Assembly (NCBI GenBank): GCA_903928045.1 | Contig: CAIYPH010000705.1 | Location: forward strand, 1 to 10,327 | Length of the DNA: 10,327 nucleotides | Source: an uncultured Rhodospirillales bacterium | Lineage (GTDB): Bacteria > Pseudomonadota > Alphaproteobacteria > Acetobacterales > Acetobacteraceae | Reading direction: 5' to 3' | In this document: piece by piece, positions 1 through 8,700 of the stretch | Numbering within the stretch: position 1 is the first letter of the stretch | Layout of the letters: every line of letters begins with the position of its first letter | Program-made: the position numbers and the translations under genes | The notes under the pieces: generated by a model | What the model was told of the DNA's origin: nothing | Databases searched by the model: none | The model's input: the letters and a program-made list of their open reading frames with translations, nothing else

Positions 1-948
1 TCCACGCTGCTGAACGCCATTGCCGGGCTCGACGACATCGACGGCGGCACCATCGAGATCGCCGGGCAGGACGTGACGGACCTTGAGCCGGCGCAGCGCG
101 GCATCGCCATGGTGTTCCAGTCCTACGCGCTCTACCCGACGATGACGGTGCGAGGGAACCTCTCCTTCGGCCTCAAGGTGAAGGGCAGCCCGCGGGCGGA
201 GATCGAGAGCCGCGTCGCCTGGGCGGCCGACCTGTTGCAGATCACCCCGCTGCTCGATCGCAAGCCCGGTCAGATGTCGGGCGGCCAGCGCCAGCGCGTG
301 GCGATCGGTCGGGCGCTGGTGCAGAAGGCCAAGCTGTTCCTGTTCGACGAACCGCTCTCCAACCTCGATGCCAAGCTGCGCACGGAGATGCGCGTCGAGA
401 TCAAGAAGCTGCACAAGGAGCTCGGCCTCACCATCGTCTACGTCACCCACGATCAGATCGAGGCGATGACGCTGGCGACCCGCATCGCGGTGATGAAGGG
501 CGGGCGGATCGAGCAATATGCCGCGCCGGATGAGTTGTACGAGCGGCCCGAGACGCTGTTCGTCGCCGGCTTCGTCGGTGCGCCGGCGATGAACTTCCTC
601 CCCGGCACGTATCGCGGCGGCGCCATCGAGATCGACGGCATCCGCATTCCCGCCGGATCGCTCGACCTGCGCGGCCCTGTCGCCGACGGCACCAAAGTGG
701 TCCTCGGCGTGCGGCCCGAGCATATCGGCCTCGCCGCCGACGGCGCGCCGGGCGAAAGCGTTGCCGCGGAGGCGCAGTTCATGGAGCCGATGGGGGCCGA
801 TACGCTCGGCTGGTTCGCCATGGGCAGCCATCGCGTCTCCGTCCGCCTCGCCCCGCAGCGCGCGCGTGGGGTGGCGGGGAATGTCGACCTCGCGCTCGAC
901 CTCCGCCTTGCCTCGCTGTTCGACGCCACCACCGAACGACGCCTTTAG
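1..948 (+). CDS. Carbohydrate ABC transporter ATP-binding protein, MalK/UgpC type (5'-partial)
   Basis: Nucleotide-binding subunit that hydrolyses ATP on the cytoplasmic face to drive a binding-protein-dependent sugar importer. The reading frame is open from base 1 and begins with [10 protein letters not shown], so it enters immediately after the Walker A lysine. Roughly the first 40-45 residues, including most of Walker A, lie upstream. Visible-residue numbering: Q-loop in [10 protein letters not shown] (Q40), ABC signature MSGGQRQR (92-99), Walker B LFLFDEP (112-118, catalytic E117), D-loop SNLDAKLR, and switch histidine in [11 protein letters not shown] (H150). A C-terminal regulatory (TOBE/MalK-like) region follows with GVRPEHIGL (236-244). 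[12 protein letters not shown] and the long C-terminal domain are typical of MalK/UgpC ATPases of sugar and glycerol-phosphate importers. The stop is TAG at 946-948. The next gene starts 17 bases on, so the ATPase probably heads or sits within a catabolic operon, with permeases and the solute-binding protein expected upstream. Substrate cannot be assigned. Confidence 0.95.
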   Translation, partial: STLLNAIAGLDDIDGGTIEIAGQDVTDLEPAQRGIAMVFQSYALYPTMTVRGNLSFGLKVKGSPRAEIESRVAWAADLLQITPLLDRKPGQMSGGQRQRVAIGRALVQKAKLFLFDEPLSNLDAKLRTEMRVEIKKLHKELGLTIVYVTHDQIEAMTLATRIAVMKGGRIEQYAAPDELYERPETLFVAGFVGAPAMNFLPGTYRGGAIEIDGIRIPAGSLDLRGPVADGTKVVLGVRPEHIGLAADGAPGESVAAEAQFMEPMGADTLGWFAMGSHRVSVRLAPQRARGVAGNVDLALDLRLASLFDATTERRL

Positions 949-965
949 ACCCCAAGGACCTTGCG

Positions 966-1727
966 ATGACCGACCTCATTTCGATCCAGCTCTACACGTT
1001 GCGCAATCTCGGCGACGTCGACCTCATCCTCGATACCGTGGCCGCCGCCGGCTACAAGAACGTCGAGGGCATCGGCTCGCACCTTGATGATGCTGCCGTC
1101 GTCGCCCGCAAAGTCTCCGCGCGCGGGATGAAGATGACGTCGAGCCATGTCGGGCTGATGGCGCTGCGCGACAAGCCCGACGCCATCATCGAGGCTTGCA
1201 AGACCTTCGGTTTCACCGACCTCTACATGCCGGCCGTGCCGCCCGACATGCGCCAGATGGACGCCGCCGGCTGGATCGCGGTGGGCAAGGAACTCGGCGA
1301 CCTCACCGAGCGCTTCGCCAAGTCCGGCATCAAGCTCGGCTACCACAACCACCACTGGGAGATGGACAAGAAGGCCGGCGACAAGACCGCGCTCGAACTC
1401 CTGTTCGAGGCCGCCGGCAGCAGTGGGCTCGCCTGGCAGGTGGATGTGGCCTGGCTCGTCCGCGGCGGGGTTGACCCCAAGGCCTGGATGACCCGCTACC
1501 AGCCGATCGTCACCGCCGCCCATGTGAAAGACATCGCGCCCGCCGGGCAGAATGTCGATCAGGACGGCTGGGCCGATGTCGGCGCCGGCGTGCTGGACTG
1601 GAAGGACCTCTGGGCCGCCTGCATCGCCGCCGGCGCCCGGCATATGGTCGTCGAGCACGACAAGCCGGCCGACCCCGGCGCTACCGCGCGCAACTCGCTG
1701 AATTATCTTCGCTCCATCACGGGCTGA
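966..1727 (+). CDS. Sugar phosphate isomerase/epimerase family TIM-barrel protein (253 aa)
   Basis: Predicted cytoplasmic, metal-dependent sugar isomerase or epimerase of the xylose-isomerase-like (AP endonuclease 2) TIM-barrel superfamily. The N terminus ISIQLYTLRN is the usual first strand (xQLYTLR). Likely metal ligands sit at the expected barrel-strand ends: E132 in GYHNHHWE (125-132), D160 in WQVDVAW, H186 in AAHVKDI and E230 in MVVEHDKP. This is the standard Glu/Asp/His/Glu set. The length of 253 residues is normal for the family. The ATG at 966 gives the natural start of the first strand; AAGGAC 8 bases upstream is only a weak ribosome-binding site. It lies 17 bases after the transporter ATPase and 6 bases before an oxidoreductase, implying cotranscription. 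Barrels of this kind next to Gfo/Idh dehydrogenases can act on keto-sugars, as with E. coli YcjR (a 3-keto-sugar epimerase). The specific reaction here is inference. Confidence 0.88.
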   Translation: MTDLISIQLYTLRNLGDVDLILDTVAAAGYKNVEGIGSHLDDAAVVARKVSARGMKMTSSHVGLMALRDKPDAIIEACKTFGFTDLYMPAVPPDMRQMDAAGWIAVGKELGDLTERFAKSGIKLGYHNHHWEMDKKAGDKTALELLFEAAGSSGLAWQVDVAWLVRGGVDPKAWMTRYQPIVTAAHVKDIAPAGQNVDQDGWADVGAGVLDWKDLWAACIAAGARHMVVEHDKPADPGATARNSLNYLRSITG

Positions 1728-1733
1728 ACCACC

Positions 1734-2906
1734 ATGCAACCCATCAATATCGGCATCATCGGCACTGGCGTCATCTGTGACTCCTATTTGCGTGGCGCCC
1801 TCGGCGTTCCCGCCAATGAGGGCAGGCCGGCCGCCGCGCCGTCGCGCATCATCAACATCAAGTCGGTCGCCGACATCCGGCCCGAAGCGGCCAAGGCCAA
1901 GGCCGAGGCCTTCGGCGTCGGTTCGGACACGGTGGACGGGCTGCTGGCCGACCCCGAAATCTCCATCGTGCTGAACCTCACCATCCCCCTGGCGCATGCC
2001 GAGGTGAACCGCGCCATCGTCGCCGCGGGTAAGCACGCCTATGCCGAGAAGCCGCTTTGCGCCTCCTTCGGCGAGGCCCAGGCCCTGCTCGCCCAGGCCG
2101 CCAAGGCCGGGGTGCGCGTCGGCGGCGCGCCCGACACCTTCCTCGGCGCCGGCCACCAGGCGTGCCGCCGCATCATCGATTCCGGGCGCATCGGCAAGGT
2201 GATCTCCGGTTCCGCCACCGTGCTCAGCCACGGCATGGAGCATTGGCACCCCAACCCCAATTTCTACTTTATGAAGGGCGGCGGACCGATCCTCGACATG
2301 GGGCCGTACTACGTGACGGACCTGGTGCAGCTGCTCGGCCCGGTCGCCCGCGTGGCCGCCACCACCTGCATCGGCAACCCCGTGCGCACCATCACCAGCC
2401 AGCCGCGCGCGGGCGAGACCATCGATGTGGATATCGAGACCACCGCCACCGCGCTGCTCGAATTCGTCTCCGGCGCCACCATCACGCTGGCGGCCTCGTG
2501 GGACGTGTGGAAGAACAAGCGCCTCCCCTTCGAGCTCTACGGCGTCGACGGCTCGCTGATCGTGCCCGATCCCAACTTCTTCGGCGGCACAATTGAGATT
2601 TCCGACAAGGGCGGTGACTGGACCCCGGTCGACATCTCCGCCCACCCCTTCCACACCCCCAACCGCACCATGCGCGACGGCCGCGAAGTGGCGGATTACC
2701 GCATCATCGGCCTGCTCGACATGGCAGCCGCCATCCAGCAAGGTCGGCCGCATCGCGCCTCGGGCGAGCTGACCACCCATGTGCTGGAAGTGCTGGAGGC
2801 CGTGGGCACTGCCGGCGCCGAGAAGCGCTGGGTCGATCTCACCACCACCTGCGAGCGGCCGGCGCCGGTGCCGCAGGGCGCGGGCGAGGAGGTCTTCCTC
2901 GCATGA
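1734..2906 (+). CDS. Gfo/Idh/MocA family NAD(P)-dependent oxidoreductase (390 aa)
   Basis: Predicted cytoplasmic NAD(P)-dependent dehydrogenase acting on a sugar, glycoside or cyclitol hydroxyl. The N-terminal Rossmann fold begins INIGIIGTGVIC, with the GxGxxx dinucleotide loop at about 9-14. The EKP motif is AEKPL (104-108), K106 being the expected catalytic lysine. The C-terminal alpha/beta substrate domain contains KGGGPILDMGPYYVTDL (181-197). In many members this segment reads DxGxH; here the histidine position is Tyr192 (D188-M-G-P-Y), a variant I associate with one subgroup of the family rather than with decay. The start ATG lies 6 bases after the upstream stop with no clear Shine-Dalgarno, so translation is probably coupled to the upstream gene. 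Its TGA overlaps the next start (ATGA). Length is slightly above the usual 330-380 residues. Substrate unknown. Confidence 0.9.
   Translation: MQPINIGIIGTGVICDSYLRGALGVPANEGRPAAAPSRIINIKSVADIRPEAAKAKAEAFGVGSDTVDGLLADPEISIVLNLTIPLAHAEVNRAIVAAGKHAYAEKPLCASFGEAQALLAQAAKAGVRVGGAPDTFLGAGHQACRRIIDSGRIGKVISGSATVLSHGMEHWHPNPNFYFMKGGGPILDMGPYYVTDLVQLLGPVARVAATTCIGNPVRTITSQPRAGETIDVDIETTATALLEFVSGATITLAASWDVWKNKRLPFELYGVDGSLIVPDPNFFGGTIEISDKGGDWTPVDISAHPFHTPNRTMRDGREVADYRIIGLLDMAAAIQQGRPHRASGELTTHVLEVLEAVGTAGAEKRWVDLTTTCERPAPVPQGAGEEVFLA
2885..2901 (+). promoter_or_regulatory. Ribosome-binding site held in a small hairpin before the 2903 start
   Basis: GAGGAGGT (2886-2893) is a strong Shine-Dalgarno 9 bases before the ATG at 2903. 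The same bases form a perfect 6-bp stem: CGAGGA (2885-2890), loop GGTCT, TCCTCG (2896-2901). The site lies inside the last codons of the upstream oxidoreductase, so ribosomes finishing that gene would open the hairpin. This suggests, by inference, coupled translation of the two genes across their 4-base overlap. Confidence 0.5.
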
Positions 2907-3964
2907 GCAAGGGCATGGTCAAGGGCCCCGGCATTTTCCTCGCCCAGTTCGCCGGCGACGAGGCGCCCTTCAACACCCTGGCCGGCATGGCGGAATGGGC
3001 GGCCGATCTCGGCTATACCGGCATCCAGATCCCCTCCTGGGACGGCAGGCTGTTCGACCTCGCCAAGGCCGCGGAAAGCCAGACCTACTGCGACGAGATC
3101 AAGGGCACGCTCGCCGAATTCGATCTCGAGGTGACCGAGCTGTCCACCCATCTCCAGGGCCAGCTCGTCGCGGTGCATCCGGCCTATGACGCCGCGTTCG
3201 ACGGGTTCGCCCCCGAGAGCGTGCGCGGCAAGCCGGCGGCGCGGCAGGAATGGGCGGTCAACCAGCTGCTCTCCGCCGCTCGCGCCTCGGAGCGCCTTGG
3301 CCTCAAGGCCCATGCCAGTTTCTCCGGCGCGCTGGCCTGGCCCTACGTCTACCCCTGGCCACAGCGCCCGGCCGGGCTGATCGAGACCGCGTTCGACGAG
3401 CTGGCCAAGCGCTGGCTGCCGATCCTCAACGCCTTCGACAGCCATGGCGTGGACGTCTGCTACGAAATCCACCCGGGCGAGGACCTGCACGACGGCATCA
3501 GCTACGAGATGTTCCTGGAGCGCGTCGGCAACCACCCCCGCGCCCGCATCCTCTACGACCCCAGCCATTTCGTGCTGCAACAGCTCGACTACCTCGCCTT
3601 CATCGACATCTATCACCAGCGCATCGGCGCCTTCCACGCCAAGGACGCCGAGTTCAACCCGACCGGCAAGCAAGGTGTCTATGGCGGCTTCCAGTCCTGG
3701 ACCGACCGCGCCGGCCGCTTCCGCTCGCTGGGCGACGGGCAGGTGCAGTTCGCGCCAATCTTCTCCAAGCTCGCCCAGTACGGCTACGACGGCTGGGCGG
3801 TGCTGGAGTGGGAATGCTGTCTGAAATCGCCCGAAGCCGGCGCCCGCGAAGGCGCCGAATTCATCGCCGCGCATATCATCCCCGTCACCGACAAGGCGTT
3901 CGATGATTTCGCGGCTGCGGGGACGGATGAGGCGGCTAATCGGCGGATGTTGGGGCTTACGTAA
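2903..3964 (+). CDS. Sugar phosphate isomerase/epimerase family TIM-barrel protein, long form (353 aa)
   Basis: Second metal-dependent TIM-barrel protein of the xylose-isomerase-like superfamily, about 100 residues longer than the first and belonging to a different subfamily. Likely metal ligands: E188 in CYEIHPGE (186-193), D219 with H222 in LYDPSH, H245 in AFHAKDAE, and E302 in VLEWEC. The Glu/Asp/His/Glu arrangement is intact. Inserts with AWPYVYPWPQRPAG (145-158) and GVYGGFQSWTDRAGRF (258-273) are typical of this longer group, which I recall next to oxidoreductases and sugar ABC transporters in alphaproteobacteria. The ATG at 2903 overlaps the upstream TGA and has a good ribosome-binding site; Met5 is a less likely alternative. 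The gene ends 3 bases before the first palindromic element. Probable role: isomerisation or epimerisation of the product of the neighbouring dehydrogenase. The exact substrate is unknown. Confidence 0.9.
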   Translation: MSKGMVKGPGIFLAQFAGDEAPFNTLAGMAEWAADLGYTGIQIPSWDGRLFDLAKAAESQTYCDEIKGTLAEFDLEVTELSTHLQGQLVAVHPAYDAAFDGFAPESVRGKPAARQEWAVNQLLSAARASERLGLKAHASFSGALAWPYVYPWPQRPAGLIETAFDELAKRWLPILNAFDSHGVDVCYEIHPGEDLHDGISYEMFLERVGNHPRARILYDPSHFVLQQLDYLAFIDIYHQRIGAFHAKDAEFNPTGKQGVYGGFQSWTDRAGRFRSLGDGQVQFAPIFSKLAQYGYDGWAVLEWECCLKSPEAGAREGAEFIAAHIIPVTDKAFDDFAAAGTDEAANRRMLGLT

Positions 3965-3966
3965 GG

Positions 3967-4155
3967 AAGGAAGCGTGTTCTTTTTTGAAAAAAAGAACCA
4001 AAAAACTTTTATCCGTTGGCTGTAAGGCCATTCGGCGAGAGGGCAGGCGAAGCCAATATTTTATAGCTTCGCGCACCTCCCTTGCCGGCAACTCGCAGGC
4101 CCAAACGGATAAAAGTCTTTTTGCTTCTTTTTCTTCAGAAAAAGAAGACTTCCTT
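3967..4155. repeat. Palindromic intergenic element, copy 1
   Basis: An imperfect inverted repeat fills almost the whole gap between two + strand genes. The outer arms are AAGGAAG (3967-3973) and CTTCCTT (4149-4155). The left end hairpin (3977-3998) has a perfect 10-bp stem GTTCTTTTTT/AAAAAAGAAC with loop GA. The right end hairpin (4124-4147) has a perfect 11-bp stem CTTCTTTTTCT/AGAAAAAGAAG with loop TC. Inside, CAAAAAACTTTTATCCGT (from 3999) pairs with ACGGATAAAAG...TTTTTG (ending 4123). The core also folds: GCGAAGC (4047-4053) pairs with GCTTCGC (4066-4072). Two similar elements occur elsewhere in the window. On either strand the core stem is followed by a T-rich tract, so two-sided termination is a plausible role. 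If it does terminate, the downstream oxidoreductase at 4173 would need its own promoter or readthrough. Confidence 0.85.
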
Positions 4156-4172
4156 GAATCAGGGAATCAAAA

Positions 4173-5354
4173 ATGACTATAGGCGCAGTCAACGACGGCG
4201 GCACCGCGCGGCGGTTGCGGCTTGGGATGGTCGGCGGGGGTGAGGGGGCTTTCATCGGCGCCGTGCATCGCATCGCTGCAAGGCTGGATGACGAGTGGGA
4301 ATTGGTGGCGGGTGCCTTGTCGTCGGAGCCCGAGCGTGCCCGCCACAGTGGGGCGATGCTGCGGCTTGATCCCGCCCGCAGCTATGGCAGTTTCGCGGAG
4401 ATGGCGGCGGCCGAGGCAAACCGGGAGGACCGCATCGACGCGGTGGCGATCGTCACCCCCAACCACATGCACCATCCCGTCGCGGCGGCGTTTCTCGATG
4501 CCGGGATCGACGTGATTTCCGACAAGCCGCTGTGCCGCACGATGGAGGAGGCGCGCGATCTGGCCTCCCGCGTGGCAGCGAGCGGGCGGTTGTTCGCGGT
4601 CACCTACAACTACACGGGCTACCCGATGATCCGCCAGGCCCGCGAGATGATCGCCGCCGGCGAACTCGGCGCCATTCGCAGCGTACAGGCCGAATACGCG
4701 CAGGATTGGCTCTCCACCGACCTCGAATCCACCGGCCAGAAGCAGGCGGACTGGCGCACCGACCCGGCACGCAGCGGCGCCGGCGGGGCGATCGGCGACA
4801 TCGGCACCCACGCCTTCAACCTCGCCGAATTCGTCACCGGGCTCGACTGCACCGCGCTGGCTGCGGAACTCTCCAGCTTCGTCGCCGGCCGGCGGGTAGA
4901 TGACAACGCGCAGATGCTGCTGCGCTACCAGGGCGGCGCCCGCGGCGCGCTATGGGCCAGCCAGGTCGCGCCGGGCAATGAGAACGGCCTGACGCTGCGG
5001 GTCTACGGCGAGAAAGCTGGCCTCTCCTGGCGCCAGGAACACCCCAACCAGCTCCATTTCGCCCGCCTCGGCCAACGGCCCGAACTGCTCACTCGCGGTG
5101 GCCACGGCTCCGGCCCCGCGGCGGCGCACGCCACCCGCATCCCGGCCGGCCACCCCGAGGGCTACCTCGAAGGGTTCGCCCAACTCTACCGCGACATCGC
5201 CGGCCAACTCCGCGCCCGCCACGCCGGCGCGGCGCCGGACCCCGTCCATATGCTCGTCCCCGGCGTCCACGAGGGGCTACGCGGCATCGCCTTCGTGACC
5301 GCCGCTGTGGCCTCCAGCACGGCCAACGGCGCCTGGACGCCGATCACGACATAG
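4173..5354 (+). CDS. Gfo/Idh/MocA family NAD(P)-dependent oxidoreductase (393 aa)
   Basis: Second predicted cytoplasmic dehydrogenase of the Gfo/Idh/MocA family, from a different subfamily than the 1734-2906 protein. The Rossmann loop is GMVGGGEGAFIGAVHR (18-33), where GEGAFIGAVHR is a recognisable subgroup signature. TPNHMH (95-100) ends the next fold element. The EKP-equivalent is DKPL (117-120, catalytic K118). The substrate-domain motif is GDIGTHAFNL (208-217), with D209 and H213 both present, unlike the sister protein. QASQ-type segments WASQVAPGNENGL (261-273) and IPAGHPEGYLEGF (323-335) also fit the subgroup. The ATG at 4173 has AGGGA 7 bases upstream. Gene order suggests it serves the same sugar pathway, but it is separated from the others by 208 bases carrying the first palindromic element. 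E. coli YcjS, a glucoside 3-dehydrogenase of this family, is a functional precedent. Substrate here is not known. Confidence 0.92.
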   Translation: MTIGAVNDGGTARRLRLGMVGGGEGAFIGAVHRIAARLDDEWELVAGALSSEPERARHSGAMLRLDPARSYGSFAEMAAAEANREDRIDAVAIVTPNHMHHPVAAAFLDAGIDVISDKPLCRTMEEARDLASRVAASGRLFAVTYNYTGYPMIRQAREMIAAGELGAIRSVQAEYAQDWLSTDLESTGQKQADWRTDPARSGAGGAIGDIGTHAFNLAEFVTGLDCTALAAELSSFVAGRRVDDNAQMLLRYQGGARGALWASQVAPGNENGLTLRVYGEKAGLSWRQEHPNQLHFARLGQRPELLTRGGHGSGPAAAHATRIPAGHPEGYLEGFAQLYRDIAGQLRARHAGAAPDPVHMLVPGVHEGLRGIAFVTAAVASSTANGAWTPITT

Positions 5355-5397
5355 TCTCCCGCCACCACCAGCGGGGGAGAGGCACGCGGAAGGAAGC

Positions 5398-5530
5398 GCT
5401 CCTTTTTCGAATAAAAGGAGCAAAAAACGTTTAACCTCTTGCCGTGTACCGCTCCCAAGCATCCGGGGAGGCAAGCCAACGGCAACGAGGTCGGGAAACG
5501 TTATTTTGCTTCTTTTTGTTCACAAAAGGA
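5398..5530. repeat. Palindromic intergenic element, copy 2
   Basis: This copy lies between the convergent ends of the oxidoreductase (5354) and the Hint protein (frame-corrected stop at 5537). The left end hairpin (5398-5421) has a perfect 9-bp stem GCTCCTTTT/AAAAGGAGC. The right end hairpin (5511-5530) is TCTTTTTGT/ACAAAAGGA with one G-T mismatch and loop TC. The inner arm CAAAAAACGTTTAACCTC (5421-5438) pairs imperfectly with 5487-5509. The core adds TTGCCGT/ACGGCAA and CTCCC/GGGAG. The left hairpin differs from copy 1 by paired changes that keep the stem. The upstream flank GGAAGGAAGCG is shared with copy 1. T-rich tracts flank the core on both strands, and its position between converging genes suits a bidirectional terminator. 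Confidence 0.82.
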
Positions 5531-5536
5531 CCCCCC

Positions 5537-5743
5537 TCAAGCCCTGAGCCGGCGCCCCTCTCCCGAGGCATCCCCCCAATAGCGCCCGGTCATCACCACA
5601 TCGAACGCGATCGCCCAAGACGCCCGCACCGCCGCCGCCCCATCGGTCCACCGCCACCCCGCCTCGGCGTCATGCCACCCCGCGCCCAGTCGCGCGTCAT
5701 CGAGCGCGACCGCCGCCCCGTCGATGATCGCCACACTCGGACC
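5537..5743 (-). pseudogene. Out-of-frame C-terminal end of the Hint-domain protein
   Basis: In the frame one base off from the main Hint protein frame, these 68 codons read GPSVAIIDGAAVALDDARL..., then GAGWHDAEAGWRWTDG, a ~RYW segment, and TGA at 5537-5539. IDG-VALDDARLGAGWH...WRWTDG is the ending I recognise from Acetobacteraceae Hint-domain proteins, so this is the natural C terminus of the gene. The main frame instead runs into a short unrelated tail and stops at 5697. Removing one G from the GGG at 5742-5744 joins the frames as VPAHGG-PSVA. A short out-of-frame deletion nearby would do the same, and the family may carry 10-20 more residues at this point. It could be a real mutation or a sequencing error. 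Confidence 0.65.
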
Positions 5744-8700
5744 CGCCATGCGCCGGCACAAAACTGCGCGATTGAATGCGCACCTCCCCGCCGCCCTCCG
5801 GCAGCCGCGCACGAACGCGCTGCCCGTCGCGCTGCAGCGTCAACTCCCGGCCGCCACAGGTCACCCGCAGCTCCGGCGACCTGTCGATCGCATACCCAAG
5901 CACCACCGCCCGCGCCCGCAGCGCCGCATGCTGCGCGCTCAGCACCGCCCCCTCGCACACCAGCGGCGCCACCGCACGCCGCGCCCACACCGCCAGCGCG
6001 GCCTCTGGCACCCCAAAATCGGGCACCGCGCTCACCACGCCGCCATTGGCGAATGCCGCCCGGTTGCCGGTATCGAGGTAGCTCTCAACCGGCAGCCCCT
6101 CCGCCAGCAACACCCCGTGCGCCGGCAGCTCGACGTGATAGTAGGTCACGCTCGCCACCTCCTCCTGGCGAATGCTGGCGCCGTTGATGAGATAGCGGAT
6201 CGGGATCAGCACCTCCGCCACGAACACCGCGTGATCCGGGCTCAACACCAGATCCACCGCCGGCTGCCCCGGCCCGAACGCCCCCGCCTCCACCCGCACC
6301 GGCCAGACGTCCCAGGGGCGCGGATGGCGCGCGCAATCCACCCGGCGATGCCCGATCCATATCGCCGGCGCCTCGCCCCCGCCGGCCAGGCGCATCATCG
6401 TGCCCTCGCGCAGCGCCGCCACGTCCACCCGGCCCTCGGCGGTCGCCAGCCCGGTGCTGGCCGCGAAGCAGGCCGCGGCGAAGGTGATTTCCGTCGTCCC
6501 CGGGTTCAGCGCGACGACGTGGAAATTGGTGTCCTGATAGGCGCCCGCCACCGACAGCGCGCCAAGCCCCCCCCCGCCGGCCGAGTTGGACAGCGCCAGC
6601 ACGCCCCCGGCAAAGCTGCCGGTATCCGCCGCGACGCCCGCGATATCGATCGTGTCCCCCCGGCCGAACCCCGCGATCACCGCCTGGCTGCCCGCCAGCG
6701 AATCCAGCACGAGCTTGCCGCCGCTGAACGTCACGGTCTGGCTCGCCGCCGAGGTGGATTCCAGCCGCAGCACCGCCCCCGCGGTCACCGTCAGCGTCCC
6801 CGAAGCGGTCAGCGCGCCCGTCACCACCAGCGACCCGCCGGTCGCCCCGATGGTGCCGCTATTGTCCAGCGCGCCGTCCAGCGTGCCAAAGCCCGTCACC
6901 TCGCCCTGCACCGTGATCGGCCCGCCGGTCAGCGTCCCGCCGGCCAGCACCAGCGTGCCGGAGCTCCAGATATCCGCCGAGGCCGCACTGGCAACCGCGT
7001 TGCTATTGATCACCAGCCGCCCGCTGCCGCCCGCCCCGCCGATGCCGCCGCCCACCGCCAGCACCGCGTCCGCGGTCAGGCTCGCCTCGAGCCCCCCCGA
7101 ACCGTCCAGCGTCACAAAGCCGGTCGCGCCGGACGTGGCGCCGATCACCACGTTATTGCCGCGCAGCTTGGTGTTGCTCAGCACCTCCAGCGTGCCCGCC
7201 CCGCCATTGCCCACGGTGATGAAGTCGGTCAGCCGTGCCCCTTCATTCTGGATCGAGAGGAACCCGCTCGCCGACGCCGCATTGCCCAGCGTCAGCTCGC
7301 CGAACACGCTGATCGAACCGGTATTGACCGTCATCGTCCCCGCGCCCGCGTCACCCACGGTCAGGTCGCCACCAACCGAGAGCGTCCCCGCGCCGGATAC
7401 GTCAAGGCTTCCCGACCCGCCGTTACTGGCGCCCAGCACCAGGCTGTTGCCGACCGTGACCCTGCCGAGGCTCGCCACGTCGAGCGTCCCCGCCCCGGCA
7501 TCGCCATCCACCACGTCCAGCGCCGTCAGCCCCGTCGTGTCGCCCGAAACATCGAGACTTCCCACCGCGCCACTCTGTGCCCCGATGCGCAGATAGGAAT
7601 TGATGAACGCCATCGTGGCCTGGTTGCTCAGCACCAGCGCGCCGGTACCGGCATTGCCGACGATGTGCTGCAACCCGCCGCCGGAGATGTTGGACCCCAC
7701 CCCGCTGGCCGTCAGCGTGCCCGCGCCGGTCTGGCCGTCGCCAATCACCAGCGCGCCGCTCTGGCCGAGATCGATCGACGCCCCGGCCTGCAGCGTCACC
7801 ACGCCGGTGCCGTTGCCGCCGACCGTCACCCCCTGCGCCGCCGAAATCTGCGTGCCCGCATCACTTACCGTCGCCGTGCCCGCGCCGGTGGCGAACAGGC
7901 CGAAGGACAACATCCCCGCCACCGACAGCGACGCGCCATTGGCCAGGCTCAGCGTCCCCGCCCCCTGATAGCCCGCCACCGCGTCGGAATGCGCGTTCAG
8001 GATGCTCGATCCGCCGGTCAGCGCCAGCGTCCCGCTGCCGCTGGTCTGCGCCCCGATCTTCATCTCACCCGTGACGTTGGCCGAGCCGCCAGCGGCGATC
8101 AAATCGGACTCATGCCCGCCATCGCCGATCAGCGCGTCGCCGGTCACCCGCTCGGCGCTCCCCGCGCCGGTCACGGTGATCGCCCCGTGCCCGTTCGAGC
8201 CCTTGCCCCCGTCCAGCGTGCCGGTCACCAGAAACTGGCCGCCCGCCTCGACCGTCACGCTGGCGTTGCCGGCGTTGCCGATCGCGGCGATGCCTTCGAC
8301 CACCAGGTAGGACGTCGCTCCGGTGATATCCACCGTGCCGGAACTGCCGCCACCCGACCCGACGCCCAGCGCCGGAAACACCCCGCCATTGCTCAGCGTG
8401 ATATAGCCGCCGCTCGCAACCGTCAGCGAGGCGCTCCCCTGGTTGCCGACGATCATGCCGTTCAGCGAACCGATATACCCCCCGTCATGCACGGTCGCGA
8501 ACGTCATCGCCCCACCGACATGGCCGAGAAACACCTCGGTGGCGCCGAGATGGAAGTTCCCCCCGATATCCAGCGTCTTGCCGACCCCGGCCAACTCCAA
8601 CGTGCTGATGGTGCCGGACCCCGATTCCAGCCGGACATCGTCATAGGTCAGCATTACGTTCAGCACCGTCAGCGAACCGGAGGCCACCATCAGCGGCCCA

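Noticed and set aside
945..2780. A 611-residue minus-strand open frame across the first TIM barrel and first dehydrogenase
   Set aside because: It is Gly/Asp/Ala/His-rich low-complexity text, fully antisense to two genes with intact motifs; a high-GC shadow.
2696..3874. A 392-residue minus-strand open frame
   Set aside because: Antisense to the long TIM-barrel gene, which has clear metal ligands. The antisense translation shows no family resemblance.
3985..4176. A 63-residue open frame in the first intergenic element
   Set aside because: It is made of the palindrome's A- and T-runs (Lys/Ser/Phe-rich), with no ribosome-binding site or homology.
6586..8646. A series of Pro/Ser/Thr/Ala-rich + strand open frames
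   Set aside because: Third-frame complement of the solenoid repeats. The periodicity is inherited from the minus-strand coding modules.
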